Assembly (NCBI GenBank): GCA_023256475.1
Contig: JAGDXP010000001.1
Location: 1 to 50,170 of the forward strand
Length of the DNA stretch: 50,170 nt
DNA from: Thermoplasmata archaeon
Lineage (GTDB): Archaea > Thermoplasmatota > Thermoplasmata > Thermoplasmatales > GCA-001856825
Reading direction: 5' to 3'
The notes beneath the pieces were generated by a model. It had not been told where the DNA came from. It did no database searches and saw only the letters and a program-made list of their open reading frames with translations. Position 1 is the first letter of the stretch. Every line of letters begins with the position of its first letter. The position numbers and the translations under genes are program-made. Positions 1 through 8,962 of the stretch are shown here, in pieces.

Positions 1-72
1 GCTTGCCCGGATTTGAACCGGGGTCTTCGACTCCCGAAGCCGAAAGGATGGACCAATCTACCCCACAAGCCC
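1..72 (-). tRNA. tRNA-Pro (CGG anticodon), cut by window edge
   Basis: The reverse strand folds as a tRNA: 5' acceptor strand GGGCUUG, D-arm, anticodon loop UUCGGGA with anticodon CGG (reads CCG, proline), and T-arm CCGGG-UUCAAAU-CCGGG. The acceptor 3' strand starts CAAGC and its last two bases and discriminator lie beyond base 1. The 5' end is at 72, diverging from the regulator gene that starts at 122, with one TTTAAA midway. Confidence 0.93.
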
Positions 73-93
73 TAAATTCGTAATAAGCAAGAA

Positions 94-99
94 TTTAAA
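94..99. promoter_or_regulatory. Palindromic TATA element between tRNA-Pro and regulator gene
   Basis: TTTAAA is centred at 96.5, about 25 nt from the tRNA-Pro 5' end (72) and about 25 nt from the GTG of the gene at 122. Both distances match the usual archaeal TATA-to-start-site spacing, so one element could serve both directions. Function is inferred from position only. Confidence 0.5.
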
Positions 100-121
100 A
101 ACATTTAGTTAATGTTTACTT

Positions 122-811
122 GTGGATGAAATCGATGAGCTGAAAGTTACAATAGCCGGTGAGATAGCGGTTTCAACTGATCCGGGTAGAACCATGAAGA
201 AGTGGAGAGAGGAGTTCTCCATATCTCAGAAAGAAATTGCAAGCCATATGCACATAGGAGCGTCAATAATATCGGATTATGAGAATGGAAGAAGAAAATC
301 CCCCGGTTCACAGTTCATTAGAAGATTTGTTGATTCACTAATTGAGATTGATAAAAACAGGGGTAGTCCATTTGCTTTAAGATTTAAAATATTGAGAGAT
401 ACCGATGTAATACTAGATATATCCGATTTCTTCTATGATGTCAGGCTTGAAGATTTTATTGATAGGATCCACGGAACCCTTGTATCAAATTGGAAAGGGA
501 CCAGATTCATTAGAGGATACACAGTTCTTGACTCTTTAAGAGCAATATTGAAGTTGAATCCCTACGATTATTTCAAGGTATATGGATGGACAACAGAGAG
601 AGCGCTGTTTTTCACCAATGTTGAATATGGGAGATCACCTATGATAGCGGTTAGAGTTCATCCCATGAAACCTGCGGCAGTAGTATATGTTCAGCCGAAG
701 AGGGTAGATGAACTAGCCATAAAGCTTGCAGATGTGGAAAAGATTCCTCTAATTACAACGGACCTAAACCTAAATGAATTGAAAGAAAAACTCAGGACTT
801 TCAATCAATAA
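122..811 (+). CDS. XRE-type HTH transcriptional regulator (COG1709-like)
   Basis: This 229-residue protein has an N-terminal Cro/C1-type helix-turn-helix at about residues 21-62 (WREEFSISQKEIASHM followed by IISDYENGRR), the DNA-recognition fold. The remaining 160 residues form a domain found in archaeal regulators grouped as COG1709, whose ligand and targets I do not know. The GTG start at 122 lies about 25 nt after TTTAAA, which fits leaderless transcription. It is convergent with ftsY and the two coding ends overlap by 11 nt. Family assignment is from recalled similarity; the HTH is visible directly. Confidence 0.8.
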   Translation: MDEIDELKVTIAGEIAVSTDPGRTMKKWREEFSISQKEIASHMHIGASIISDYENGRRKSPGSQFIRRFVDSLIEIDKNRGSPFALRFKILRDTDVILDISDFFYDVRLEDFIDRIHGTLVSNWKGTRFIRGYTVLDSLRAILKLNPYDYFKVYGWTTERALFFTNVEYGRSPMIAVRVHPMKPAAVVYVQPKRVDELAIKLADVEKIPLITTDLNLNELKEKLRTFNQ

Positions 812-1727
812 CATTCTTTATGTACCAGTTGGGATCAAATTCCATCAGGTCTTCATAGCCTTGACCATTTCCCACTAATATCACAGGCTTCTTCAGCTCA
901 TATATCAGAGAAAGTATGGAACCACCTTTCGTATCAGAATCTATCTTGGTAACAACTATGGCATCAACTCCCACTGCTTCATCGAACATTTTGGCCTGAT
1001 TAAGGGCATCGTTTCCACTCAGCGCATCAACTGTGAGTATTGTAAAATCAGGTTTTGACACCCTTTTTATCTTCTTCATCTCTTCCAATAGATTTCGGTT
1101 TGTTTGCATCCTTCCTGCAGTATCTATAATAACCACTGATTTAGGAAATTTTGATGCATGGGAAATGGCATCAAAAGCAACAGAAGCCGGATCACTTCCT
1201 GCCTGATGTTTTACAACCTTTACACCCAATTTCTCCCCATGAATGAAAATCTGGTCTATGGCTCCTGCCCTAAATGTATCTGCTGCAGCTACCACAACAT
1301 AGTGGTTCCTTTTCTTGAATTCGTAAGCCAACTTGGCTGCAGTGGTCGTTTTACCAGTTCCATTCATTCCAACTAGCAATATTACAAATGGACTCTTAGA
1401 AGAGGCCAACGAATATAAATTGGGAATTTTCACATTGAGCATTTCAGCTATAGTAGATTTCACGGCCTCCTTGAGCACTATTTCCCTGTTCTCCCCGAAT
1501 TTTATCCTCTTGCCCCTTAGCTTCTGCTGAAGGTTATCTGATAGCTTCTCAGCTGTAACTAAGGAAACATCAGCTTCCAGAAGTGATACCTTCAGATCAT
1601 CAATAAAGGCATCTAAATCACCAATGGGCTTTCCCAGGCCAGTGGTCAAAGAACTTTCAAGGTTGGATCCTTCTTCTGCTTTAGTTTTCTTCTTCAGGCC
1701 AAGTTTCTCCTTAAGTTTATCAAACAT
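801..1727 (-). CDS. ftsY: Signal recognition particle receptor FtsY
   Basis: FtsY is the SRP receptor GTPase that docks ribosome-nascent chain-SRP complexes at the membrane. The 308-residue protein has a short basic N-terminus (LKEKLGLKKKTK) in place of the long acidic A domain of many bacterial homologues, then the helical N domain and the G domain. Visible GTPase motifs are the P-loop GMNGTGKTTT (about 120-129), DTFRAGAIDQI (150-160), DTAGR (202-206) and TKID (260-263), followed by the C-terminal GNGQGYEDL. It is the last gene of the leftward run and begins 9 nt after pfdA; the pfdA-ftsY pairing is common in archaea. Confidence 0.97.
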   Translation of the reverse strand: MFDKLKEKLGLKKKTKAEEGSNLESSLTTGLGKPIGDLDAFIDDLKVSLLEADVSLVTAEKLSDNLQQKLRGKRIKFGENREIVLKEAVKSTIAEMLNVKIPNLYSLASSKSPFVILLVGMNGTGKTTTAAKLAYEFKKRNHYVVVAAADTFRAGAIDQIFIHGEKLGVKVVKHQAGSDPASVAFDAISHASKFPKSVVIIDTAGRMQTNRNLLEEMKKIKRVSKPDFTILTVDALSGNDALNQAKMFDEAVGVDAIVVTKIDSDTKGGSILSLIYELKKPVILVGNGQGYEDLMEFDPNWYIKNVID

Positions 1728-1736
1728 AGATATCTT

Positions 1737-2141
1737 TTACTTTTTTGTTCTCTTCTCCAGTGCCAGCTCTAATTGGGCATATCTTGCCTTTATATCGTCT
1801 TCGGCCTTGGCGATCCTGTTGAGTGAATTCTCAATATCCTTTTTTCTATCTTCTAGGATTTTTTTGGATTCGTCCAGTCCAGCCTTTTTAATAATTCCCG
1901 AACCAATATCCACATAGAGAAAATCTTTGTTCTCTATCTTCCCCTGCACATAGAGACCCTTTCCAATGGGGATTAAGCTCTTGTCAGAAACTTTATTGAT
2001 ATCCCTGATAAATGAAAGGGATGTCATAATATCCTGATAAGCTAAATTCAGAGCCTCTTCCTGCGCCTCAAGTTCTTCCAATTGCTGCCTCAATATCTCC
2101 ATGGTGTATATTATCTCGTTAACTCTTTCATCCTGGCTCAT
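1737..2141 (-). CDS. pfdA: Prefoldin alpha subunit
   Basis: Prefoldin is a hexameric (alpha2 beta4) jellyfish-shaped chaperone that holds unfolded proteins and hands them to the thermosome. The 134-residue protein has the family layout: an N-terminal coiled coil (about 3-45, with QQLEELEAQEEALN), a central beta-hairpin segment with GKGLYVQGKI, and a C-terminal coiled coil (about 88-130). The length is normal for the alpha subunit. Its start overlaps the end of pgk by 4 nt, implying coupled translation. The partner beta subunit is not in the window, but the client-accepting thermosome is in the same gene run. Confidence 0.9.
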   Translation of the reverse strand: MSQDERVNEIIYTMEILRQQLEELEAQEEALNLAYQDIMTSLSFIRDINKVSDKSLIPIGKGLYVQGKIENKDFLYVDIGSGIIKKAGLDESKKILEDRKKDIENSLNRIAKAEDDIKARYAQLELALEKRTKK

Positions 2142-3388
2142 GTCTTATTACCTCCAAATTTTGACTTTGAAAGTTTCAGAGATTCTATGCCAGGCATAAC
2201 TTCACCTGCCAGGTAGCTTATGAGGGCTCCTCCTCCAGTAGATAGATGATCTATATAATGTGCAAGGTTAAACTTTTCCATGGCTGCATTAGTATGTCCG
2301 CCCCCTCCTACCTTGTAGGCAGAAGACCTGGCCACAGAATTGAATATCTCCCTCGTTCCTGAAGAGTAGTCCTCCAGTTCAAAAACGCCCATTGGTCCAT
2401 TGAGGACTATTCCCTTTGCATTCTTTATAATGGAAGAATAATCGGCAATGGTATTGATACCTATATCCATTGCAGGTATATCTCTCCTGAAATTTTCCAT
2501 GGTATAATAGATGGGCTTTCCATTATCATTACCCACAAAATCTGTGGGGTATTTTATAATATCCCCATACTTTGAAATTAAATCACCAACCTTCTTAAGT
2601 ATTTCTGGAAGGTTTGGAACTTCTTTCTTGAGTACATTCATGTTCTTTTCCCCCATGTCAAATCCGGAGGCCACAATGAAAAGATGCCCCACCAATCCGC
2701 CAGTAAGCACATAATTTAGCCTATTTTCGCTCAACATTCTGTCAATTATCTTAATGGAATCATCTGCTTTTGCGCCACCAAATATACCTACTTTTGGGCT
2801 TTCCTTTATAGAGAAGAACCTCTCGACCCCCATGACTTCCCTTTCCATTAGCCTACCAGCGATGTTTGGCATGGCCAGAGCAAATCCAGTGACAGTCACA
2901 TTTGGCCTGTGGGCTGTCGCAAAAGCATCATTAATGAAATAATCTGAAACCTTTGACAATTCTCTGACTATATGGGTGGATGATAGAACCTCCGGAGGCT
3001 CCTCGGATAAGACTATTTCCTCACTATAGAATCTAGTATTATCAAGCATTAAAATTTCTCCAGGCCTTGAATTTTCAATCTCTTTCAGTGCAGGTTCTTC
3101 AAAAAGCCCTGGAACGAACTTCACCCTCTTCCTCAGGAGGGAAGATAATAGGTCAGCATGTATCCTCAGATTTGTAAAATCCTTCTTTCCAGGTCGGCTC
3201 TGATGGCTGAGTATGACCACTTTAGACTTAAAAAGCTCCTGAATTGTTGGCAAATGGGCCTTAAATCTTGAATCATCCAAAATCGCATTAGTTTTTGGAT
3301 CAACAGGTGAGTTGAAATCTACTCTTAGCAATACAGTTTTGTTGGTGAAATCAAAATCATCCATGGTGAAAAATGGGGGATTAATCAT
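2138..3388 (-). CDS. pgk: Phosphoglycerate kinase
   Basis: Interconverts 1,3-bisphosphoglycerate plus ADP with 3-phosphoglycerate plus ATP in glycolysis and gluconeogenesis. The 416-residue cytosolic protein has substrate-binding RVDFNSP near residue 22, HQSRPGKKD near 62, LDNTRF near 116, the hinge-region GGAKADDS and the C-terminal nucleotide-side glycine loop GGGGHTNAA followed by STGGGA. The start at 3388 gives a 9-residue extension before MDDFDF, so initiation at the second Met (about 3364) is also possible. It sits between hutI (22 nt upstream) and pfdA (4-nt overlap). Confidence 0.96.
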   Translation of the reverse strand: MINPPFFTMDDFDFTNKTVLLRVDFNSPVDPKTNAILDDSRFKAHLPTIQELFKSKVVILSHQSRPGKKDFTNLRIHADLLSSLLRKRVKFVPGLFEEPALKEIENSRPGEILMLDNTRFYSEEIVLSEEPPEVLSSTHIVRELSKVSDYFINDAFATAHRPNVTVTGFALAMPNIAGRLMEREVMGVERFFSIKESPKVGIFGGAKADDSIKIIDRMLSENRLNYVLTGGLVGHLFIVASGFDMGEKNMNVLKKEVPNLPEILKKVGDLISKYGDIIKYPTDFVGNDNGKPIYYTMENFRRDIPAMDIGINTIADYSSIIKNAKGIVLNGPMGVFELEDYSSGTREIFNSVARSSAYKVGGGGHTNAAMEKFNLAHYIDHLSTGGGALISYLAGEVMPGIESLKLSKSKFGGNKT

Positions 3389-3410
3389 CAGTACCTTATA
3401 TTTTACTGTA

Positions 3411-4586
3411 TTAAAAATCTATTTCCCCCCTAACGGGCTTTCCCTCTCTTATCACTTCGAATACAGGGTCATGGTAAAATTCATAACCAATCTTATTTGG
3501 ATTTCCATCAAGAATTATAAAACTAGCTTTCTTTCCGGCTTCTATATTCCCATATTCCTTTTCTTTATCAATTGAATATGCCGCATTTATGGTGCTAGCT
3601 GCTAAAAGCTCGTCCAGTGTGAAGGGGGTTATTTGCCTGGATATGGCAATCACAAATGGTATGGAATAAACATAGGAATTAGGGGACATGTCCGATCCCA
3701 GTGCTATTGCCTTTTTATATTTCCTCAAAAGTGAATAGAATTGGTTCCTCTTGTTTAGGAAAAGATAGGTTATTGGAAGCACATTAATTATCTCATTAAT
3801 ACCTTCAAGCTCTCCTTCTGAAGTCTCCAACATGTGGTCAAGCGTCTTTATATTGTAATCTCTGAGTATTTCCAACGCTCCTAGATTCGCTAGTTCGTTC
3901 AAGTGCAATCTTGCAGGCACTCCTATTTCTTTAGCATGTTTTAAAACTTCCGCTAGAAAATTTATGCTGAAGGCACCATTGTCGCAGAAGACATCAACAT
4001 AATCGTACCTTGGATAGAAATCACTCATCATCTTTTTGAATTCTGCAAGGTAGTCCATTTCGTCCATTCCCTTTTCTGGAACGTGTGCAAGCAGTGTAAT
4101 TTTAAGGTCAAATCCATCTTTTCTCAGCCTTTCAGCTACCCTGAGCATCTTTTCTTCATTATTATAGTCAAGCCCGTATCCTGTCTTAACTTCCATGGCA
4201 ACAGTACCATTTTCCATCATTTTGTTTAGCCGATTCTTTGATTCCACATAGAGTGATTCCTCGGAACATTTCTTTGTGGCTTCAACAGTTTTATATATTC
4301 CTCCGCCCATCTTCAGTACGCCCTCATAGCCTATCTCCTTTCTAAGGTCTATCTCCTCAGATCTATCGCCGCAAAAAATTGGGTGGGAGTGGGTATCAAG
4401 GAAGCCTGGAATCACCCATTTGCCTTTTAGGTCAATTCCTTCTTCATTGCCCGAATGAAATAACCTCTTTATGATTCCGTCTTCGAACTCTATGCTGACA
4501 TTCTGTAAAATATCAGGTCTTGAATCTGTTCCTAACTTATGTAATTTAGAAGAAAAATTATATAAAACTAAATTCTTAAAAATCAT
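3411..4586 (-). CDS. hutI: Imidazolonepropionase
   Basis: HutI hydrolyses 4-imidazolone-5-propionate to N-formimino-L-glutamate, the third step of histidine degradation. The 391-residue protein is an amidohydrolase: metal-binding HSH at residues 66-68 in PGFLDTHSHPIFCGDR, the family segment MGGGIYKTVEATKK, further metal or substrate histidines in LLAHVPEKG and LHLNELANLG, and the catalytic aspartate in GSDMSPNSY. No hutH or hutU is nearby, so it is separated from its pathway and inserted between trxB (3 nt away) and pgk. A related amidohydrolase activity cannot be excluded, but the GDR and GGGI motifs are typical of HutI. Confidence 0.87.
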   Translation of the reverse strand: MIFKNLVLYNFSSKLHKLGTDSRPDILQNVSIEFEDGIIKRLFHSGNEEGIDLKGKWVIPGFLDTHSHPIFCGDRSEEIDLRKEIGYEGVLKMGGGIYKTVEATKKCSEESLYVESKNRLNKMMENGTVAMEVKTGYGLDYNNEEKMLRVAERLRKDGFDLKITLLAHVPEKGMDEMDYLAEFKKMMSDFYPRYDYVDVFCDNGAFSINFLAEVLKHAKEIGVPARLHLNELANLGALEILRDYNIKTLDHMLETSEGELEGINEIINVLPITYLFLNKRNQFYSLLRKYKKAIALGSDMSPNSYVYSIPFVIAISRQITPFTLDELLAASTINAAYSIDKEKEYGNIEAGKKASFIILDGNPNKIGYEFYHDPVFEVIREGKPVRGEIDF

Positions 4587-4589
4587 CTA

Positions 4590-5549
4590 TCATTTAAGGG
4601 TCAGGTCTTGATAGGCTGCATTGGCAGCTTTTGCCCCGTCACCTGCTGCCACCACTATCTGGGCAAATGTTCCAGTGCAATCTCCGGCTGCATAGATCTT
4701 GGGTATGTTTGTCCTCCCATTGGGATCTGCTACTATATACCCTTTGGCATCCAGCTTTACTCCTAGACTCTTTGCAAGGTCGGTTTGTGGTAGAAGGCCT
4801 ACATAGATGAAAACTCCATCAAACCTTTCCTCTGTAACCTCTCCAGTGCTTCTATCCTTGTACCTTAAACCGGTTACAGCCTTTCCGTCGCCAAGTATCT
4901 CCATGACCTGCACATTCATTCTGTATTCAATATTCATTTCCTTTATTTGCTTAACATAGGCGTCTTCACACATGTATTTTGGCATGAATTCGAATATTTT
5001 AACTTCCTTTGCAAGACCTTTCAGATAAATGGCAGCTATGGCTCCAGAATTCCCTCCACCAATTACAGCTACTTTCTTATTTTTGAATAGGTAACCATCG
5101 CATGTCACGCAATAGGATAGCCCTTTTCCATAATATTCATGTTCACCAGGAATGTTCAGATGTTTGTGTTGAGTTCCTGTGGAGAATAACACGGCCTTGG
5201 ATCTGAATTCCCCTTTTTCTGTATCAAGGTAGAATATTCCATTCTCACTCTTAATGGATTTAACCCTGCAGAACTCGATTATCTTTGCGTACTGCTTAGC
5301 GTGCTCCACAAAATTGTTGGCAAGCTCTGTACCGGGTATTGCCGGGATTCCTAACCAATTTTCCACTAGAGGTGCCTCAGCCGTCAGGCCTCCAGCTTTA
5401 TTTGCATCAAGAACCAACGTTTGTAAGCCAGATCTTACGGCATATATGGCTGCCGATAATCCGGCAGCCCCAGCCCCTATTATAATGAGGTCGAAATCCC
5501 TCTTTTCGATCTCTTCTTCTGACTCACCCATTATTAGTTGCATTTCCAT
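4590..5549 (-). CDS. trxB: Thioredoxin reductase, Thermoplasma-type
   Basis: A 319-residue flavoprotein with FAD-binding GAGAAG (25-30), redox-active CVTC (Cys147/Cys150) and the C-terminal FAD motif IYAAGDCTG. It would reduce thioredoxin-like proteins. The second dinucleotide motif GGGNSGA (164-170) is kept, but the segment after the next strand reads IFEFMPKYM (185-193) where NADPH-dependent enzymes carry the HRR arginines that bind the 2'-phosphate. Thermoplasma acidophilum thioredoxin reductase, known not to use NADPH well, has a very similar segment. It lies 4 nt downstream of the thermosome gene, so it probably shares its transcript. Confidence 0.93.
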   Translation of the reverse strand: MEMQLIMGESEEEIEKRDFDLIIIGAGAAGLSAAIYAVRSGLQTLVLDANKAGGLTAEAPLVENWLGIPAIPGTELANNFVEHAKQYAKIIEFCRVKSIKSENGIFYLDTEKGEFRSKAVLFSTGTQHKHLNIPGEHEYYGKGLSYCVTCDGYLFKNKKVAVIGGGNSGAIAAIYLKGLAKEVKIFEFMPKYMCEDAYVKQIKEMNIEYRMNVQVMEILGDGKAVTGLRYKDRSTGEVTEERFDGVFIYVGLLPQTDLAKSLGVKLDAKGYIVADPNGRTNIPKIYAAGDCTGTFAQIVVAAGDGAKAANAAYQDLTLK

Positions 5550-5553
5550 TACC

Positions 5554-7197
5554 TTACATCATTGGTGGCATTCCGCCTTCGCCACCTAGGCCTCCCTGTC
5601 CACCCTCTTTCTTTTCTTCAGGTTTGGATTTCTTTGCGGCTATTACATCATCGATCCTCAGCAGCATTGTGGCAACTTCAGTAGCGCTCTCAATGGCATG
5701 TTTCTTCACCCTGGCAGGCTCGATGACATTCTTGGAATAGACGTCTCCAACTACTCCGCTTAGGGCGTCCACGCCAATGTTTATATGTCCTTTTTCGTGC
5801 TCAGCCCTTATTTGGAGCAGTGTATCGATGGCATCCATTCCGGCATTCTCTGCAAGCGTCCTTGGAATTACTTCAACGGCACTTGCAAAGGCCTCAATTG
5901 CCAGCTGCTCTCTGCCGCCTATTGTTGGGGCAAATTTCCTCAATTCCTTGGCAATTTCAGCTTCAATTGCGCCACCGCCAGGTACTAAGGTACCATCTTC
6001 CAGTGTTACTCCAACTACCTTGAGTGCATCGTGAAGTGCTCTATCCACTTCATCAATGGTGTGCTGTGTTCCGCCCCTTATGAGTATTGAGACGGACTTT
6101 GGATACTTGCAGCCTGTGATGAATGTCATCCTGTCATCACCAATCTTCTTCTCCTCAACCTGTTCAGCATAGCCAAGGTCCGCTGCAGTCAGGTCATCCA
6201 AATTTGTTATTATCTTTCCTCCGGTCGCCCTAGCCAATTTCTCCATGTCAGATTTCTTGACCCTCCTCACGCCATAGATTCCTTCCTTGGCGAGGAAGTG
6301 CTGGGCAAGGTCGTCAATTCCCTTCTGGGAGAATACAACATTTGCCCCTGCATTTTTTATCTTCTGGACCATTTCCCTCAAGGTCTCTTCTTCCTGATCC
6401 AAGAATGCCTGAATCTTGGATGGATCAGTAATCTGAACCTTTGCATCAATTTCCGTTTTCTTTATCTCAAGTCCAGAATCGAGGAGTGCAATCTTTGCAT
6501 TCTTTACAACCACTGGCATCCTTGGATGCACCTTTTCCTTATCGATTACAACTCCCTCGATGAGCTGGGTGTCTGTTATGCCTCCTCCGAACTTCTTCTG
6601 AACCAAAATATTGTCAACATCAACAACGGTCTTCCCGTCTCTCTTCTCAGCTATATATTTCACAGCCCTAACAGCAATGTCGGCCAGATAATCAGCCACT
6701 CCACCTACATTTTTTCCGGTCATTGCTGTCTTGGCTATATTTTTTAATTCCTCATCGGTTATGCCCTTCTTTGCAACTTTCTCGATGATCTCCATGGCCT
6801 TAGAGCTAGCGATCTTGTAGCCATTGGATATTACGGTGGGGTGGACATTCTGATCAAGCAGCACCTCTGCCTGTTTTAAAAGCTCACCGGCTAGGACGAC
6901 GGCGCTGGTTGTGCCATCTCCAACTTCCTGATCCTGGCTCTTCGCGATCTCCACAATCATCTTTGCTGCTGGATGGTCGACATCCATCTGCTTCATTATT
7001 GTCGCGCCATCATTTGAAATGGTAATATCACCAAGGGAGTCAACAAGCATTTTATCCATTCCCTTTGGACCAAGGGTTGTTTTAACGGTATCTGCAATGG
7101 CCTTTGCAGCCTCTATATTATTCCTTTGGGCATCCTTGCCTGTCTCCCTTGTGGTTCCTTCCTTTAAAACTAATATGGGAATCTGACCTGACAACAT
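5554..7197 (-). CDS. Thermosome subunit (group II chaperonin)
   Basis: An ATP-dependent chaperonin subunit forming double-ring cages that fold cytosolic proteins. The 547-residue sequence has the ATP-site motifs [36 protein letters not shown] and the C-terminal VPGGGAIE and GVDA, and it ends in the glycine/methionine-rich tail [10 protein letters not shown] typical of archaeal thermosomes. Most Thermoplasmata encode alpha and beta subunits; I cannot tell which this is. A TATA element (7231-7238) and an SD-like GGGTGA just before the ATG suggest a short leader. It is the first gene of the leftward run ending with ftsY. Confidence 0.97.
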   Translation of the reverse strand: MLSGQIPILVLKEGTTRETGKDAQRNNIEAAKAIADTVKTTLGPKGMDKMLVDSLGDITISNDGATIMKQMDVDHPAAKMIVEIAKSQDQEVGDGTTSAVVLAGELLKQAEVLLDQNVHPTVISNGYKIASSKAMEIIEKVAKKGITDEELKNIAKTAMTGKNVGGVADYLADIAVRAVKYIAEKRDGKTVVDVDNILVQKKFGGGITDTQLIEGVVIDKEKVHPRMPVVVKNAKIALLDSGLEIKKTEIDAKVQITDPSKIQAFLDQEEETLREMVQKIKNAGANVVFSQKGIDDLAQHFLAKEGIYGVRRVKKSDMEKLARATGGKIITNLDDLTAADLGYAEQVEEKKIGDDRMTFITGCKYPKSVSILIRGGTQHTIDEVDRALHDALKVVGVTLEDGTLVPGGGAIEAEIAKELRKFAPTIGGREQLAIEAFASAVEVIPRTLAENAGMDAIDTLLQIRAEHEKGHINIGVDALSGVVGDVYSKNVIEPARVKKHAIESATEVATMLLRIDDVIAAKKSKPEEKKEGGQGGLGGEGGMPPMM

Positions 7198-7230
7198 TTA
7201 ATTTCACCCTGAAACGTAAATTCGTTCTTC

Positions 7231-7238
7231 TATATAAA
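7231..7238 (-). promoter_or_regulatory. TATA element of the thermosome gene
   Basis: TATATAAA on the plus strand reads as TTTATATA toward the thermosome, 34-41 nt upstream of its ATG at 7197. Standard spacing would place transcription start about 10 nt before the ATG, leaving a short leader that carries the SD-like GGGTGA. This is a positional inference. Confidence 0.55.
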
Positions 7239-7304
7239 TCTATCATTTTTAAATCTTGGAAACCTGATAAAAAATTCTTTTTTCCAGATAAGGATAGAGG
7301 TAAC

Positions 7305-7589
7305 ATGCGAACTTACCCTTGCAAGAAAAAGATCACACCAGAAAGCGTCAGGTCCAGCATAAATGAAATAATTGGGAACGTGAGGGAAGAAGGTGGATAC
7401 TTCATATGCTCCTACAGCCCCATTGAGGAAATAAGAATAAGAATAAAAGGGGATAAGGAGATCGAAGTGGAAACCAAAACTTCATCATCAGGAAATGCGG
7501 AATCTGCAATCAAAAAGTACAATGAATTGATTGAAAGGATTACAGGTTATAGCGCTAAGGAGAGAAAGAAACTTTTGATGAAGAGCTGA
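7305..7589 (+). CDS. Small conserved archaeal protein (DUF5611-like)
   Basis: The 94-residue soluble protein starts MRTYPCKKKITPESV and alternates charged strands and helices (EEIRIRIKG, then KKYNELIERITGYSAKERKK); there is no signal peptide or membrane segment. I choose the ATG at 7305 because it has the SD-like GAGGT 4-9 nt upstream; the open frame reaches back to 7104 but that part is antisense to the thermosome start. It resembles proteins annotated DUF5611 in Thermoplasmata, by recollection. It is followed 5 nt later by acdA. Function unknown. Confidence 0.75.
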   Translation: MRTYPCKKKITPESVRSSINEIIGNVREEGGYFICSYSPIEEIRIRIKGDKEIEVETKTSSSGNAESAIKKYNELIERITGYSAKERKKLLMKS

Positions 7590-7594
7590 TTCTA

Positions 7595-8962
7595 ATGTTG
7601 TTCAATATAGAATCTGCGGTTATAATCGGAGCTTCAAGGGATGAAGGAAAGGTCGGAAATGTGATCCTTAGGAATATGAAGGCATCTTTCAGGGGTAGGC
7701 TTTACATTGTGCACCCCTCCGCAGATGAAATACTAGGAGTGAAATGCTATAAAGAAATTGAATTACTCCCAGAAACCCCGGACCTTGGAATCGTTTCACT
7801 TCCACCAGCCAAAACTGTTGAAACCATAGAAAAACTTGGCCATAAAGGTGTAAAACTTGCGGTTGCAGTGAGCGGAGGTTTTGGCGAAAAGGGGGAGGAG
7901 GGTAAGTCATTAGAGAGAAGAATTTCAGAAATCAGCAAACTATACGGAATCAGAGTAATAGGCCCTAATTCAGTGGGACTTTTAATACCTGCTTTAGGAA
8001 TCAATACCGCATTAACTGATCCGAGCAAAACTGTTTTTCCCAAGGTAGGTAAAATTTCATTCATTTCTCAATCTGGAGCTCTGGGTCTGTTGAACATGGA
8101 CAAATACGCATCAGACGGCTTGGGATTTTCTTCATTCATAAGCCTGGGAAATAGTGCCGACATCAAGGAGGTGGATGCACTAGAACTTTTGAAGGAAGAC
8201 GAATCAACAAGATCCTTTTCCCTATATCTCGAGAACATTTCAAATATGGAGAGATTTTTGAGTGTTTCAAAGGAAATATCAAAGAGGAAGGGAATTGTAG
8301 TGCTGAAGGGAGGGCTAAGCGAATCAGGGTCCAGGGCAACCAGCCTACACACAGGTTCACTTTTCAAACCATCCTATTCATTAAAGGGTATATTCAGGCA
8401 GCATGGAATTATAATGGCAAACAATGAGGAGGAACTGATTGATGCATCTGTGGCCATATCTTATTCTCGACCCCTAAAGGGTAAAAATATAGCCGTAATC
8501 ACATCTGCAGGTGGAGTAGGGGTGATCGCATCAGATATACTGGAATCTAACGGATTTAAAGTTCCAAAAATAAGGGAGGAAGATGCAGCGAGATTACAAT
8601 CTTATTTCTCTCCACTGGGTTCGCCTTATAATCCAATAGACATTACAGCAGAGGCTACTGATGATCAATATATAAATACCATGGATGCCCTAGATAAATT
8701 GGATTATATTGATGGCGTAGTTGTTTTCACACTTTACCAGACGTACAATGTCACCCATAATTTAGTAGGAAGAATCAAAGAGAGAATCAGGAATTATTCC
8801 AAGCCATATGTATTCGGATACATAGGTGGAAATTTTTCAAGGGAAATTTACATGAAAATGCTTGAAAATGAAATACCAGTATTTCCAAATATTAGCAGAA
8901 CTGTCTGGGCCTTAAGAGTTCTGTATGAAAGAGGGAGTTATTTAAGGAGGTTTGAGAAATGA
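7595..8962 (+). CDS. acdA: ADP-forming acyl-CoA synthetase, alpha subunit
   Basis: Alpha subunit of acetate-CoA ligase (ADP-forming), which converts acetyl-CoA (or another acyl-CoA), ADP and phosphate to the acid and ATP; archaea use it for substrate-level phosphorylation. The 455-residue sequence has an N-terminal CoA-binding Rossmann fold (IIGASRDEGKVGNVI), a succinyl-CoA-ligase-like domain with FISQSGALG, and the region SLHTGSL whose histidine corresponds to the phosphohistidine shuttle site. It starts 5 nt after the preceding stop and overlaps acdB by 4 nt. The acyl substrate cannot be read from sequence. Confidence 0.92.
   Translation: MLFNIESAVIIGASRDEGKVGNVILRNMKASFRGRLYIVHPSADEILGVKCYKEIELLPETPDLGIVSLPPAKTVETIEKLGHKGVKLAVAVSGGFGEKGEEGKSLERRISEISKLYGIRVIGPNSVGLLIPALGINTALTDPSKTVFPKVGKISFISQSGALGLLNMDKYASDGLGFSSFISLGNSADIKEVDALELLKEDESTRSFSLYLENISNMERFLSVSKEISKRKGIVVLKGGLSESGSRATSLHTGSLFKPSYSLKGIFRQHGIIMANNEEELIDASVAISYSRPLKGKNIAVITSAGGVGVIASDILESNGFKVPKIREEDAARLQSYFSPLGSPYNPIDITAEATDDQYINTMDALDKLDYIDGVVVFTLYQTYNVTHNLVGRIKERIRNYSKPYVFGYIGGNFSREIYMKMLENEIPVFPNISRTVWALRVLYERGSYLRRFEK
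8944..8951 (+). promoter_or_regulatory. Strong Shine-Dalgarno site of acdB
   Basis: AAGGAGGT ends 7 nt before the acdB ATG and lies inside the acdA coding end. It illustrates the pattern in this window that internal operon genes use SD sequences while first genes appear leaderless. Confidence 0.75.

Noticed and set aside
6298-6747. 149-residue plus-strand ORF inside the thermosome gene
   Set aside because: It is a shadow frame of a clearly coding gene on the other strand.
7104-7304. N-terminal extension of the small protein gene at 7305
   Set aside because: It is antisense to the thermosome start and not protein-like; the ATG at 7305 has an SD-like GAGGT.
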